Shown: in pieces, positions 44,302-53,845 of the stretch
How positions within the stretch are numbered: the first letter of the stretch is position 1
Layout: each line of letters starts with the position of its first letter
NCBI GenBank assembly: GCA_013388545.1
Contig: JACAFB010000001.1
Span: 62,001 to 126,000, forward strand
Origin: Ignavibacteriaceae bacterium
Lineage (GTDB): Bacteria; Bacteroidota; Ignavibacteria; Ignavibacteriales; Ignavibacteriaceae
Direction of reading: 5' to 3'
DNA: 64,000 nt
Notes under the pieces: model-generated
Seen by the model: only the letters and a program-made list of their open reading frames with translations
The model's database searches: none
Told to the model about the DNA's origin: nothing
Translations under genes and position numbers: made by a program

Positions 44302-45552
44302 ATGAAAAAACTTATTAGCATAGCAATTTTTTCTTGTGTAATTATCTCGCAGGTGATTGCTCAACAATATCTTGAGAAGTCACTTAAAACATATCGTAAC
44401 CCTGACGAACTTGTAACCATGTCCGCCAATCTTCCTTTTAACAAGGCGGTTGAGCTGCTGAACAAAGTAAGCGAAAGTACAACAGGTAAAAAAATAGTTT
44501 CAATATATCAAAGCGACTCCCCGATTGGTGTTGAGCTTACAAATATTCCTTATGATAAAGCTTTGGTGATTATTGTTCAGTATGCCGGGCTGATATATGA
44601 AGAAAAGGAAGATGTAATTATTATCAAGAAGAGTAATGAAATCCAGGAAGAAAGAACAATTGACACATATGCTTCAGTGGATTCGCGCGAGGTTAAAATA
44701 TCAGCTGTCTTTTTTGAAATGGATGTTAATGAATCAAGAAAAAGAGGTATTGACTGGCAGTTTCTTCTTTCTAAAAAAGGTCTTGACGTGGGAGGTTCTC
44801 TTATTGGAGAATCAACTCAGGGTCAGACTCAGAATGAAGGTGAAACAACTGCACAAGAGCAGGGCTTCAATATTAATACATCAACCGATTTTGACATTGG
44901 TGGTTTCTTCGGTGAAGCAACTGCAATGTTTAAGTTTTTTGAAACTGAAAACCTTGGTGAAATCATCGCAAGCCCAAATATAATTGTCAGAGACAGAAAG
45001 CTAGGACGCATTCAGGTCGGTTCTGATTTCTCTGTAAGAACAAGAGACTTTGCGGGCAATACTGTTGAAAAATTCTTCCCGACTGGAACAATAATTGAAG
45101 TCACACCATATGTTTACAGTGAAGATGGTGTAGATTATATGCTGCTCAATATTATTGTTGAAAGGAGTTCATTTGTTCAGGGCGAAGGAACTACAGAAAT
45201 TAAAAAGACAACTGCAAGCACGCAGATTGTTATGCTCGATGGAGAAGAAACTATACTTGGCGGGCTTTTTGTGAATGAAGAAGTCAAAGTGCGAAATGGA
45301 ATTCCTTTTCTTAAAGATTTGCCATGGTGGGTTTTGGGCATAAGATATTTAACCGGCAGCGATGGAATCGAATTGCGCAAAAAAGAACTTGTGATCCTGA
45401 TTAAAGCCGATCTTGTTCCAACCCTTAAGGACCGTCTGGCAGGACCCCGTGAGGAAAACGTTCTTCAGAATGAAGTTCTCAGGAACCGCGATAAAATCAG
45501 GTATTATCAGTTAAATGAAGAAATTAAAAATCAAAACGAAGAGACCAATTAA
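44302..45552 (+). CDS. Secretin of PilQ/GspD type, short form
   Basis: This outer-membrane channel subunit has 416 residues, including a signal peptide (1-20). An N0/STN-like domain (about 40-115: NKAVELLNKVSESTTGKK, GVELTNIPYDKAL) precedes the secretin core: EIIASPNIIVRDRKLGRIQVG, IIEVTPYVYSEDG, MLDGEETILGGLF and GIPFLKDLPW. Most PilQ proteins are 600-700 residues with AMIN and several N-domains; here only one N-domain is evident. This suggests a minimal pore. The preceding PilO-PilP gene ends 1 bp before. Confidence 0.88.
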   Translation: MKKLISIAIFSCVIISQVIAQQYLEKSLKTYRNPDELVTMSANLPFNKAVELLNKVSESTTGKKIVSIYQSDSPIGVELTNIPYDKALVIIVQYAGLIYEEKEDVIIIKKSNEIQEERTIDTYASVDSREVKISAVFFEMDVNESRKRGIDWQFLLSKKGLDVGGSLIGESTQGQTQNEGETTAQEQGFNINTSTDFDIGGFFGEATAMFKFFETENLGEIIASPNIIVRDRKLGRIQVGSDFSVRTRDFAGNTVEKFFPTGTIIEVTPYVYSEDGVDYMLLNIIVERSSFVQGEGTTEIKKTTASTQIVMLDGEETILGGLFVNEEVKVRNGIPFLKDLPWWVLGIRYLTGSDGIELRKKELVILIKADLVPTLKDRLAGPREENVLQNEVLRNRDKIRYYQLNEEIKNQNEETN

Positions 45553-45555
45553 AAA

Positions 45556-45918
45556 ATGGAATCAATTCTCATAGTTGATGATGATATTAATTTATGTAAT
45601 GTTCTTCAGGAAGAACTTCGTGAAGTTGGCTATGAAGTAGATTGCGTTTACGGCGGTAAGGATGTTATTAATCTCCTGAACCAAAAAATATACGATCTTT
45701 TGCTTCTGGACTTAAAGATGCCCGGTGTTGATGGATTTGAAGTGCTGAAACAGATTGAAGAACAAAACTTACAGATAAAAATTATTGTATTAACTGCTTA
45801 TGCAGATGTTAAAAGCGCAATTGATTCTGCCAAAATGGGTGCGAGTGACTTCATAAGTAAACCATATGACTTTGACGAACTCCTGATTACTATCCGAAAA
45901 GTCCTTCAAAGAGACTAG
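45556..45918 (+). CDS. Single-domain response regulator
   Basis: The 120-residue product is a CheY-like receiver with phospho-acceptor Asp52 (LLLLDLKMPGVDG). The acidic pocket (LIVDDD), the Thr of VLTAYAD and the Lys of FISKPYD are intact. No output domain is present. It lies 3 bp after the secretin gene and is followed by a hybrid histidine kinase 16 bp on, so it may be the diffusible signal that couples the kinase to the secretion machine. Confidence 0.92.
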   Translation: MESILIVDDDINLCNVLQEELREVGYEVDCVYGGKDVINLLNQKIYDLLLLDLKMPGVDGFEVLKQIEEQNLQIKIIVLTAYADVKSAIDSAKMGASDFISKPYDFDELLITIRKVLQRD

Positions 45919-45934
45919 AAAGACCTAAAATATT

Positions 45935-48900
45935 ATGCGAATAAGTTTCAGAATATTGCTTATTAATTTTGCAATAGTAGTAATGATTATCTTCACTTCT
46001 GCAATTGCATTCTATTCAATAATGTACAACGTTATTTCTTCGCAGAGATCGCAGCACCTGCTTAATTCTGCAAACAATTTTATTTATGAATATCGCGGAT
46101 TTATTCAGGATACTGATGAGAGATTTTTTCTGCTTCGGCTTAACGGCATTGACTCATATTTGAATAGCGAAGTATTAAAAACGGATTCTAAGATAGACTT
46201 TATTCTCGAAACATCAGGTAAAAATTCAGATTCCGTTATTCGGAAAGCTGTAAGCGAATTGGTTGTTTTGCCCGAAGGAAAATTTTTAATTGAAGATTTT
46301 ATTAATAACAATCCATATGCAATTATAAAGAAATTTTCGGGAGAAGATGGAAGAACGTTTTACTACGGAAAGATAATTGATGGTCAGGTACTCAATGAGC
46401 TTTCAAGAAAGATAAACTCCGAAATTGCTCTTGCATATAATAATTCAGTACTTGAGGTTTCAAATCCTTCTCTTACGCAGCCTTTTGTTTACATGCTTAA
46501 TCTGGCATACCACGATCTGCAGTTTAAAAATAATTTTGACCTTTTCACCGAGGGAAATGAGTCGACCGATATCATCGCAACTATTTATAAACCAGCTGAT
46601 GATTTGGAAAAAAATAATAAAATCTCATTCCTCATATTCACAACTTTAGGTGAAGCTGCGGGGTTAAGAACTTCGCTGAGAGATATGTTTATTATTATTG
46701 GGCTTGCAGGGATAATACTCTCATTAATTCTTACCTTTTTATTTACTGATCGTATAAGGAAGCAAATTACCCAGTTAAGTAAAGCCACGGAAATCACCAA
46801 AAGCGGTAATTTTAAAAATAAAATTATTGTGAAAAGCAAGGATGAGCTTGGCCAGCTTGCAAATGCATTTAATGAAATGCTTGAAGAGCTTGAGAAAAAT
46901 CTAAAGGCAAAAAACGAATACTCCGAGTTTATAACTCTTATCAATCAAAATCCGACATTAAGTGAAATCGCCGAAGCTGCCCTGAAAAAAATAATGAATA
47001 CCTGCGGATTTGTTGTGGGAGCAATTTATAGCGTAAATGACGGGAACATCTCGCTTACATCAGCTCTGGGATTTAAAAAATCTAAAATTGTAGCAAAAGA
47101 AAATATTGAATTTTTTGATCGGGTGATTAAAAATAAAGAAACGCTTATTATTAGCTCAAATGAAAATCTGCCGGTTGTATCAACCGGAGTAATCTCATTT
47201 GAAATCAGGTATTTGTTGATCGTTCCCGTAGTTTATAACAATAAAGTGATTTCAATTCTTGAGCTTGGTTCTGTTAATGAGCCAACTGACGATGCTAAAG
47301 AATATCTGGGAAAGATCCAGGAACAGCTAGCTATAGGAATTACCAACGCAACTGCTTTACTTCAGCTTGAGAATCTTGTAAATGAACTAAGAGAATTAAA
47401 TGAAGATTATCAAAAACAGAATATACATATTCGTCAGCAGAATGAAACTTTAATTGAGCTTCATAACCAGTTAAAAGAAAAGGCAGCAGAACTGGAGGTA
47501 CAGAAACAAAAAGCTGAAGAATCCACAAAAGTTAAATCTCAGTTTCTCGCCAGTATGTCTCACGAGCTGCGCACTCCTATGAATTCTATTCTGGGACTTA
47601 CCGAGCTTATACTTGAAAAAGCAACTATTGATGATAAAAATCGTGAAAGACTGGAGGTGGTTTTTAAAAGCGGCAAGAGATTGATGAATCTGATTAACGA
47701 CATTCTCGATCTATCAAAAATTGAAGCGGGAAAAATGGAAATCAGAAATGAAGACTTTATGCTTGAAGACCTTATCGAAGAAATTGAAAGCAATATCAAT
47801 CCGCTTGTAATTGACAAAAAATTAACATTCAGAGTTTTCAGAGAATCAAACACGAGATTGATAGTTAATACCGATAAAGGTAAAGTAACCCAGGTACTAA
47901 TTAATTTGCTCGGTAATGCTGTAAAGTTCACTGAGCATGGATTTGTTGAGCTTCATATTGCCGTTCTTGAAGAAGGCAAAGTTCGCTTTGAAGTATCTGA
48001 TTCTGGAATCGGTATTTCTGAAGAAGATCAAAAGATTATCTTCGAAGAATTCAGACAAATTGACGGAACAACAACAAGAAAATACAGCGGTACAGGACTT
48101 GGGCTGGCAATCTGTAAAAGAATTGCTGATTTATTAAAAGGCTCAATAAGTGTAAAAAGCAAAATTGGTTCAGGTACAACTTTTAAGTTTATGGTTCCAC
48201 TTAATTTCGTTGAAGAATCAATCAGGGAAGCTGATATAAAAGTTGATGTCCAGACTTTGATAAAAAACCGAAAAAATCCAATACTTGTAATTGATGATGA
48301 CTCCGAAGTCAGATATACTCTCGGCCAATATCTTGCATCAAAAGGATATGAAGTAATTTATGCTGAAAATGGTGATGAGGGAATTGCAAAAGCAATTGAA
48401 TATCAGCCATTCGCAATTACTCTGGATGTTATGCTGCCGGTTAAAGATGGCTGGACAGTTCTTAAAGAGCTAAAAGAAAATCCTGACACAAAAGATATTC
48501 CCGTTATCCTGATTTCGATTATGGGAGAAAAAAATGCAGGCTATGGATTGGGAGCGTTCGAATATTTTGTAAAGCCTATTTCATCCGACAAACTTATTTC
48601 AGCAATGACAAAACTGGAAGGACTTGCAAAACGCAGAATACAGAAAATTGTGCTTGTTGATGATGATGAACTTGAATTTGAAAAATTCAGAAAAGAGTTT
48701 AAAGATGAACAGGTAAGAATTGAATACATTCAGGACAGCGAGCTTGCTTTCAATAAAATAGCAGAAGTTCAGCCTGACCTGATAATTCTTGATTTACTTA
48801 TGCCTAAATTGGATGGGGTTACACTTTCATATAAGTTAAGATCTAGTAATCAAACCAAGCATATTCCGATCATTATAAGCACCGCAAAAGATCTGACCGA

Positions 48901-49510
48901 TGAAGAAAAGAAGTCATTGACTGATGTGGTAGAAGACATAACAGTAAAATCAAAAGGGCATCCTATGGATGTTCTGAAAGTTGTCAGAGACAGGATAAAA
49001 CAACAGGAGATTACCAGTATTCTTAAAAAGCAATCCGAATCCGGGGCAGAAAATATTTCTGAGGAGGAGGTATCTATCACAATTCCTCAACTTGAAGAGC
49101 AGGGTTTTCTTGGCGAGGTGCTTATAGTTGACGACGACTCCGACACGTTGTTTACAATTAAAGAGATTGTTGAATCCTGCAATTGCAATACGACTTTAGC
49201 CCGGAGCGGAATGGAATGCCTTAAAGCTCTTGAATTAAAAACACCGGATCTAATTTTGCTCGACATAATGATGCCGGTAATGGATGGATTCCAGACGCTC
49301 AAGAGCATAAGATCAAATCCCAGATGGGCGCAGATACCGGTTTTTGCTGTTACTGCAAAAGCTATGATTGGTGATAAGGAAATAATCCTCAGGCATGGAT
49401 TTGACGATTACATTCCTAAACCCGTAAATCCTTCTTTAATGTCTTTCAAAATTGATCAGCAGTTTACAAAAATAAAATCAACAGATAATGAAAAAGGTAT
49501 TAGTAATTGA
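45935..49510 (+). CDS. Hybrid sensor histidine kinase with three receiver domains
   Basis: This 1191-residue membrane kinase has, in order, a transmembrane helix (9-30), an extracytoplasmic sensor (about 31-245), a second helix (about 248-268) and a HAMP domain. Then come a GAF-type domain (about 340-480), a coiled coil and a HisKA domain with SHELRTPMNSILG. The ATPase domain (NLLGNAVKFTEHG, DSGIGISEEDQ, GTGLGLAICKRI) precedes three CheY-like receivers (LDVMLPVKDG, LDLLMPKLDG, LDIMMPVMDG). REC1 and REC3 keep their key residues; REC2 has a less usual Lys region. It sits in the secretion operon and overlaps the next gene by 23 bp. Confidence 0.93.
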   Translation: MRISFRILLINFAIVVMIIFTSAIAFYSIMYNVISSQRSQHLLNSANNFIYEYRGFIQDTDERFFLLRLNGIDSYLNSEVLKTDSKIDFILETSGKNSDSVIRKAVSELVVLPEGKFLIEDFINNNPYAIIKKFSGEDGRTFYYGKIIDGQVLNELSRKINSEIALAYNNSVLEVSNPSLTQPFVYMLNLAYHDLQFKNNFDLFTEGNESTDIIATIYKPADDLEKNNKISFLIFTTLGEAAGLRTSLRDMFIIIGLAGIILSLILTFLFTDRIRKQITQLSKATEITKSGNFKNKIIVKSKDELGQLANAFNEMLEELEKNLKAKNEYSEFITLINQNPTLSEIAEAALKKIMNTCGFVVGAIYSVNDGNISLTSALGFKKSKIVAKENIEFFDRVIKNKETLIISSNENLPVVSTGVISFEIRYLLIVPVVYNNKVISILELGSVNEPTDDAKEYLGKIQEQLAIGITNATALLQLENLVNELRELNEDYQKQNIHIRQQNETLIELHNQLKEKAAELEVQKQKAEESTKVKSQFLASMSHELRTPMNSILGLTELILEKATIDDKNRERLEVVFKSGKRLMNLINDILDLSKIEAGKMEIRNEDFMLEDLIEEIESNINPLVIDKKLTFRVFRESNTRLIVNTDKGKVTQVLINLLGNAVKFTEHGFVELHIAVLEEGKVRFEVSDSGIGISEEDQKIIFEEFRQIDGTTTRKYSGTGLGLAICKRIADLLKGSISVKSKIGSGTTFKFMVPLNFVEESIREADIKVDVQTLIKNRKNPILVIDDDSEVRYTLGQYLASKGYEVIYAENGDEGIAKAIEYQPFAITLDVMLPVKDGWTVLKELKENPDTKDIPVILISIMGEKNAGYGLGAFEYFVKPISSDKLISAMTKLEGLAKRRIQKIVLVDDDELEFEKFRKEFKDEQVRIEYIQDSELAFNKIAEVQPDLIILDLLMPKLDGVTLSYKLRSSNQTKHIPIIISTAKDLTDEEKKSLTDVVEDITVKSKGHPMDVLKVVRDRIKQQEITSILKKQSESGAENISEEEVSITIPQLEEQGFLGEVLIVDDDSDTLFTIKEIVESCNCNTTLARSGMECLKALELKTPDLILLDIMMPVMDGFQTLKSIRSNPRWAQIPVFAVTAKAMIGDKEIILRHGFDDYIPKPVNPSLMSFKIDQQFTKIKSTDNEKGISN

Positions 49511-50174
49511 TGATTTACCAGAAAATGTTTTCATGCTTCAAGACAGGCTTGAACACGAAGGCTATGAAGTAATTACAGCTTACGACGGTAAAACCGGAAT
49601 TGAAAAAGCATTAAATGAGCTTCCCGATCTGATTTTGCTTGATATTATGATGCCAGACATTACCGGAATAGAAGTTTGTAAAACTCTCACACGCAATCCT
49701 GAAACCTCCGGTATCCCGATAATTCTTGTTACAGCAAAATCCGGAGCCGAAGATACAAAAGAAGGCCTGGAATCCGGTGCATTCGATTATATCAAAAAAC
49801 CTTTTAACAAAACTGAGCTTCTTGCACGGGTTAAATCGGCACTTAAACTTTCAGAGGCACAAAAACTTTTGTTGGATGCTGAGAAGAAAAATACTTTCAT
49901 TGCAACCGTAGTTACAGCAAACCATAAAATAAAACAACCGCTTACACTACTGAGCCTGACTTCATCTGCAATTAAACGTGAGCTGAATAAGGATGAAATA
50001 TCTAAAGAATCTATTCTTAACAGAATTAAATATCTTGAAATTGCCGTAAAAGAAATCACTGATGTTCTCAATCAACTCAATGAGATAAAGAATCCTGTTA
50101 TTTCGGAATACACTAATGATATTAAGATGATAAAACTTGAGAACGGTGATGAGACAGATTCCCCGTCAAATTAA
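49488..50174 (+). CDS. Receiver protein with orphan histidine-phosphotransfer-like helix
   Basis: Residues 1-120 form a receiver with Asp52 (LILLDIMMPDITG) and Lys in YIKKPFN. After a linker, residues 135-215 look like a HisKA/DHp helical hairpin with His146 in the H-box-like ANHKIKQPLTLLSL. No ATP-binding (N, G1, G2) boxes follow, as the protein ends at residue 228. It could take a phosphate from the upstream hybrid kinase and pass it on, as Spo0B-like phosphotransfer proteins do, or dimerise through the helices. The stop overlaps the convergent kinase gene by 9 bp, so no terminator separates them. Confidence 0.75.
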   Translation: MKKVLVIDDLPENVFMLQDRLEHEGYEVITAYDGKTGIEKALNELPDLILLDIMMPDITGIEVCKTLTRNPETSGIPIILVTAKSGAEDTKEGLESGAFDYIKKPFNKTELLARVKSALKLSEAQKLLLDAEKKNTFIATVVTANHKIKQPLTLLSLTSSAIKRELNKDEISKESILNRIKYLEIAVKEITDVLNQLNEIKNPVISEYTNDIKMIKLENGDETDSPSN

Positions 50175-52145
50175 TTTCCTGATTGTTGAAAGCATAGTTT
50201 CAAATTCGTAGGGCTTTAAAAGCTTACTGTTTATTTTGTATTTCTTCAGGTCAAAGTTTTCATCTATATACATACTTCCCGAGGAAAGAATAATCGGCAT
50301 TTCTTCATTAAACTTTCTGATCTCAATAGCACAATCTAATCCATTCATCTGGGGCATATTGTAATCTATAATCGCCAGGTCCACTTTAATTTCTTCTTTA
50401 AGTACTTTAACAGCTTCTTCACCGGTTGTTACTTTTACAACAGCATAGCCGTTTGATTCAAGAAGTTCGGCAAGCAGATCTCTCAGCATGATTTCATCAT
50501 CGGCGAGTAAAATAATTTTTTCGCCGGCTTTTTCTTCTCTGGCTTTATTGGGTTCGAAGGACGGGAGATAAACTTTAAATGTTGTGCCCTGATTTAAAGT
50601 GCTTGTTACATCAACATAACCGCTATGAGCTTTTATAATTCCATATGTAACATATAAACCAAGCCCCGATCCGGTTTCCTTTTGCTTTGTAGAAAAATAC
50701 GGATCAAAAATTCGCGGAATATCTTCTTCCTTAATTCCGGAGCCGGTATCCTTAACTGAAAAACAAACGTACTTTCCCGGTTTATAGAGTGGATAAAGAA
50801 ATACATTTGACTCATCAATTATTATGTTGTCTGCTGATAAAGTTACGGTTCCTTTTCCGCTTATGGCTTCTTTGGCATTTACACACAGGTTAAGAAGAAC
50901 CTGGTAGATTTCTGTTCCGTTTCCGATTATATCATAAAGCTTCGGACTGAATTCTGTTTGAAAGGTTATGGCTTTAGGAAAAGTTTGAGAAATTACTTTG
51001 CTGAGTTCGTTTAATAACCGGTTGGGTTGAACCAGTTCTTTTCTTTTCGGAATTGGTTTCCCGAATGATAAAAGCCCTGTGGTTAAATCTTTTGCGCGGA
51101 TGGAACAGCTTTCAATATTTTCAATCAACCTGCTTACGCTCTCATTTTCAGGTACCCGGCTTTTCAGCAGGTTTAAGCTTCCGAATATGCTTGCCAAAAG
51201 GTTATTAAAGTCATGCGCCATCCCGCTTGAAAGCTTACCGATTGTTTCCAGTTTTTGTGCCTGCAGTAATCTACCTTCAAGAGCATTATTTAATTCCCTT
51301 GTCCTGATGCTGCTTATTGCAAATGAGAGAAGGATAGAAAGCTGTTCGATGTTGTTAATTTGTAGAGAAGAAAATAATTCTGATTTTTTCGCAACATAAA
51401 TCGTTGCTGTTAGTTTGCCGTCGAAAATGCAGGGAGATAATACAAGAGTTTCGCAATTTAATTCTTTAATCAGGTTGAATCCTATGCTTGCAGGTTTATT
51501 CTGAACAATCAACGATTTCTTATTCAGCAGAAGCCATTTATTTATGAACGATGCGCTGGACTGAATTTCTTTTTCCAGTTCGGGTTTATTTTTTATTTGT
51601 TTGGGCGGATCAAAATATAAAAACTCAATACCTGCCCCATCCTGATTGATGGTAACCAAACCGAAATCCCCTTTGCTGAGAAGAATAGAGCTCATTAAAA
51701 GTTCACGGGCTATAACCGAGGGGGAATTCTCCCTTACAAGTAATGTTAAAATCTTTAAAAGTTCACTTTGAAAATCAAGATTGTTTTTCACAATCTCATC
51801 ATCTATGCGGGCTGAAGATTTTCCGGCAGCATCTGCGCTGACTCTTATTAAATAACCAACAATGTCACCACTGGTTTTTATTGGCTGAATTATCAATGAA
51901 GTACTTATATCATTAACAATAACCTTAAAATTTATTGTGACGGATAAATTTTTAAGCTGTTCGGATTCTAAACCTGTAACAAGAGATGTAAGAGATCGGT
52001 TCTTAATTCTGCTCTCATTAAGTGTTTTTTTGAAGGCCTCATTATGCCATAAGATTTTGAAATCAAGATCAGCAAATGCAATTCCCTCTCCTTCCCATGA
52101 AATAAAAATATCCTTTAAATATGATAGGAGTATTTTTTCAGACAT
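50166..52145 (-). CDS. PAS/GAF hybrid histidine kinase, NtrB-like core
   Basis: This 659-residue soluble kinase starts with a PAS-like domain (GIAFADLDFKILWHNEAF, about 10-120). A GAF-like region (about 130-285) and a DHp domain with H in SSGMAHDFNNLLASI follow. The HATPase domain (NLCVNAKEAISGKGTV, DTGSGIKEEDIPRIF, GSGLGLYVTYGI) and a receiver (LAIIDYNMPQMNG) end the protein. The DFNNLL H-box is typical of NtrB-like kinases that pair with NtrC-type regulators. The regulator gene is directly upstream: its stop (52146) touches this ATG (52145). Confidence 0.92.
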   Translation of the reverse strand: MSEKILLSYLKDIFISWEGEGIAFADLDFKILWHNEAFKKTLNESRIKNRSLTSLVTGLESEQLKNLSVTINFKVIVNDISTSLIIQPIKTSGDIVGYLIRVSADAAGKSSARIDDEIVKNNLDFQSELLKILTLLVRENSPSVIARELLMSSILLSKGDFGLVTINQDGAGIEFLYFDPPKQIKNKPELEKEIQSSASFINKWLLLNKKSLIVQNKPASIGFNLIKELNCETLVLSPCIFDGKLTATIYVAKKSELFSSLQINNIEQLSILLSFAISSIRTRELNNALEGRLLQAQKLETIGKLSSGMAHDFNNLLASIFGSLNLLKSRVPENESVSRLIENIESCSIRAKDLTTGLLSFGKPIPKRKELVQPNRLLNELSKVISQTFPKAITFQTEFSPKLYDIIGNGTEIYQVLLNLCVNAKEAISGKGTVTLSADNIIIDESNVFLYPLYKPGKYVCFSVKDTGSGIKEEDIPRIFDPYFSTKQKETGSGLGLYVTYGIIKAHSGYVDVTSTLNQGTTFKVYLPSFEPNKAREEKAGEKIILLADDEIMLRDLLAELLESNGYAVVKVTTGEEAVKVLKEEIKVDLAIIDYNMPQMNGLDCAIEIRKFNEEMPIILSSGSMYIDENFDLKKYKINSKLLKPYEFETMLSTIRKLI

Positions 52146-53513
52146 TTAATCTTGCTTTAGCTGATACTTTTTGATTTTTGTGTAGAGTGTTTTAGGGCTT
52201 ATTCCAAGGTCGTTTGCTGTTCTTGCCCTGTCCCACCGGTTCTTTTTTAATATTCTTGCGATATGCCATTTTTCAACGTCATCCATACTTATAAGCTCAA
52301 CCGGAAATTGCTCACCATCAGCAACCTGTAATGCACGGATTGGCAAGTTTGCCAAAGGAAGATTTAAATCTTCCGGTTGAATGAATTCTGTTTCAGCAAA
52401 AATTATAGCCCGTTCAATAATGTGTTCAAGCTCTCTGATGTTTCCGGTAAAACTATAATTGAGAAGAACCTGTTCAGCTTCAGGCGATAAATGTTTCGGC
52501 GCTCTGATTGGTGATTTTGTTTCAAGAAAATGATTTGCAAGCAATAGAATGTCTTCTTTTCTGTCCCTCAGCGGCGGAATAGTGAGTGTAATTACATTTA
52601 ATCTGAATAAAAGATCTTTCCTGAAGTTTTTATTATCGGCTTCCTCAAGTAAGTTTCTGTTTGTAGCACCAATAACTCTTACGTTTGAGGTAAGATTGGT
52701 TATACCGCCAATCCTTCTGTATTCTCCATTCTCGAGAAATCTTAAAAGCTTTGGCTGAAGAGCAAGGCTTAATTCACCGATTTCATCAAGGAACAAAGTT
52801 CCGCCATGTGCAATTTCAACTAATCCCTGTTTGGTTGATTTGGCATCAGTGAATGCCCCTTTTTCATGACCGAAAAGTTCGCTCTCTATCAGCTGGTCAG
52901 GCAAAGAAGCACAATTTATTACAACAAAAGGTTTTTCTTTTCGGGCTGAATGTTTATGAATGTATTCGGCAAATAATTCTTTTCCGGTTCCTGTTTCTCC
53001 TTCAATTAAAATATTGGAATCAGACATTGCAGCTTTCATTGCCAGGTTCATAACTCGTTTTAACTCAGTGCTTTTGCCAACGATTGTATCAGAACTTTTT
53101 TTGCTTACTTCTTTAGAAAGCAATGTTGTTTTTACTATCAAATCTTTATGTTCACAAGCGCGGTTGATTGAGAAAATCAAATCATCTTTATCATAGGGTT
53201 TTGTGAGATAATCATAAGCGCCCATTTTAATGCATTGCACTGCTTTTTTTATTTCTTCAATCGTAGTAAGAATAATAACCTGCAGAGAGACGTTATATTC
53301 CATTACAAACTTTAACACCTCTTCACCTTGTACGTCATTCATATTCAGATCAAGTAAAAGAACGTCGTAGTTTTTTTTCTTTATGGCATCGATCGCAAAG
53401 CTGCCGTCATAAACTGCGTCAACATTAAAGCCTTCTTCAAGTAATTGTTCTTTCAGTAAATAACAGAATGCTTCATTATCATCGCAGATAAGGATTTTGT
53501 AATTCTTGTTCAT
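52146..53513 (-). CDS. NtrC-family sigma-54 response regulator with GAFTDA variant
   Basis: The 455-residue protein has an N-terminal receiver (LLLDLNMNDVQG, Lys in YLTKPYD), an AAA+ domain and a Fis-type helix-turn-helix (ARTANDLGISPKTLYTKI). Walker A is GETGTGKELF and Walker B-type is TLFLDEIGELS. The sigma-54-contact loop reads GAFTDA rather than GAFTGA. The variant occurs in some natural activators and may still contact sigma-54. It is transcribed ahead of its cognate hybrid kinase and is divergent from the tRNA-Lys gene. Its targets are unknown. Confidence 0.93.
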   Translation of the reverse strand: MNKNYKILICDDNEAFCYLLKEQLLEEGFNVDAVYDGSFAIDAIKKKNYDVLLLDLNMNDVQGEEVLKFVMEYNVSLQVIILTTIEEIKKAVQCIKMGAYDYLTKPYDKDDLIFSINRACEHKDLIVKTTLLSKEVSKKSSDTIVGKSTELKRVMNLAMKAAMSDSNILIEGETGTGKELFAEYIHKHSARKEKPFVVINCASLPDQLIESELFGHEKGAFTDAKSTKQGLVEIAHGGTLFLDEIGELSLALQPKLLRFLENGEYRRIGGITNLTSNVRVIGATNRNLLEEADNKNFRKDLLFRLNVITLTIPPLRDRKEDILLLANHFLETKSPIRAPKHLSPEAEQVLLNYSFTGNIRELEHIIERAIIFAETEFIQPEDLNLPLANLPIRALQVADGEQFPVELISMDDVEKWHIARILKKNRWDRARTANDLGISPKTLYTKIKKYQLKQD

Positions 53514-53539
53514 GGTAATTCAATTAGTATTATTAAATA

Positions 53540-53571
53540 TTTGTAATAGAAAAACACATTTTATATATTTG
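53540..53571 (+). promoter_or_regulatory. Bacteroidota-type promoter of the tRNA-Lys gene
   Basis: TTTG (53540-53543), a 20-nt spacer and TATATTTG (53564-53571) fit the TTTG-N19-21-TAnnTTTG consensus exactly. A start near 53577 would give a short 5' leader before the mature tRNA at 53586. Confidence 0.7.
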
Positions 53572-53585
53572 TTGCTCAAATTTTT

Positions 53586-53657
53586 GGGCGCGTAGCTCAG
53601 GGGTAGAGCATCTGCCTTTTAAGCAGAGGGTCGGTGGTTCGAGCCCACCCGCGCTCA
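53586..53657 (+). tRNA. tRNA-Lys (anticodon UUU)
   Basis: The cloverleaf reads directly: acceptor GGGCGCG with CGCGCTC (one G-U), D-arm GCTC/GAGC, anticodon stem TCTGC/GCAGA with loop CTTTTAA (anticodon TTT), and T-arm GGTGG/CCACC with TTCGAGC. The discriminator base is A. The terminal CCA is not encoded. It stands alone between two divergent genes. Confidence 0.95.
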
Positions 53658-53845
53658 CAAATCTTTATTTATTTGTTGTTTTTATCAGGAAATAATATTT
53701 TTTAATAAAAACTCCTAAATAATACCACTTTCCTTCTAGAACCACAAGTAATTTTTACCTATTATTACACTTATAAGAATCAGTAATTTTTGCCCTTAGT
53801 CGTGAGATCTAATCAAATTCATAAAACATCGGATTATTTATAATT

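Noticed and set aside
44636-44983. A 115-codon open frame overlapping the secretin gene
   Set aside because: Same strand, different frame inside strong secretin coding sequence; no independent support.
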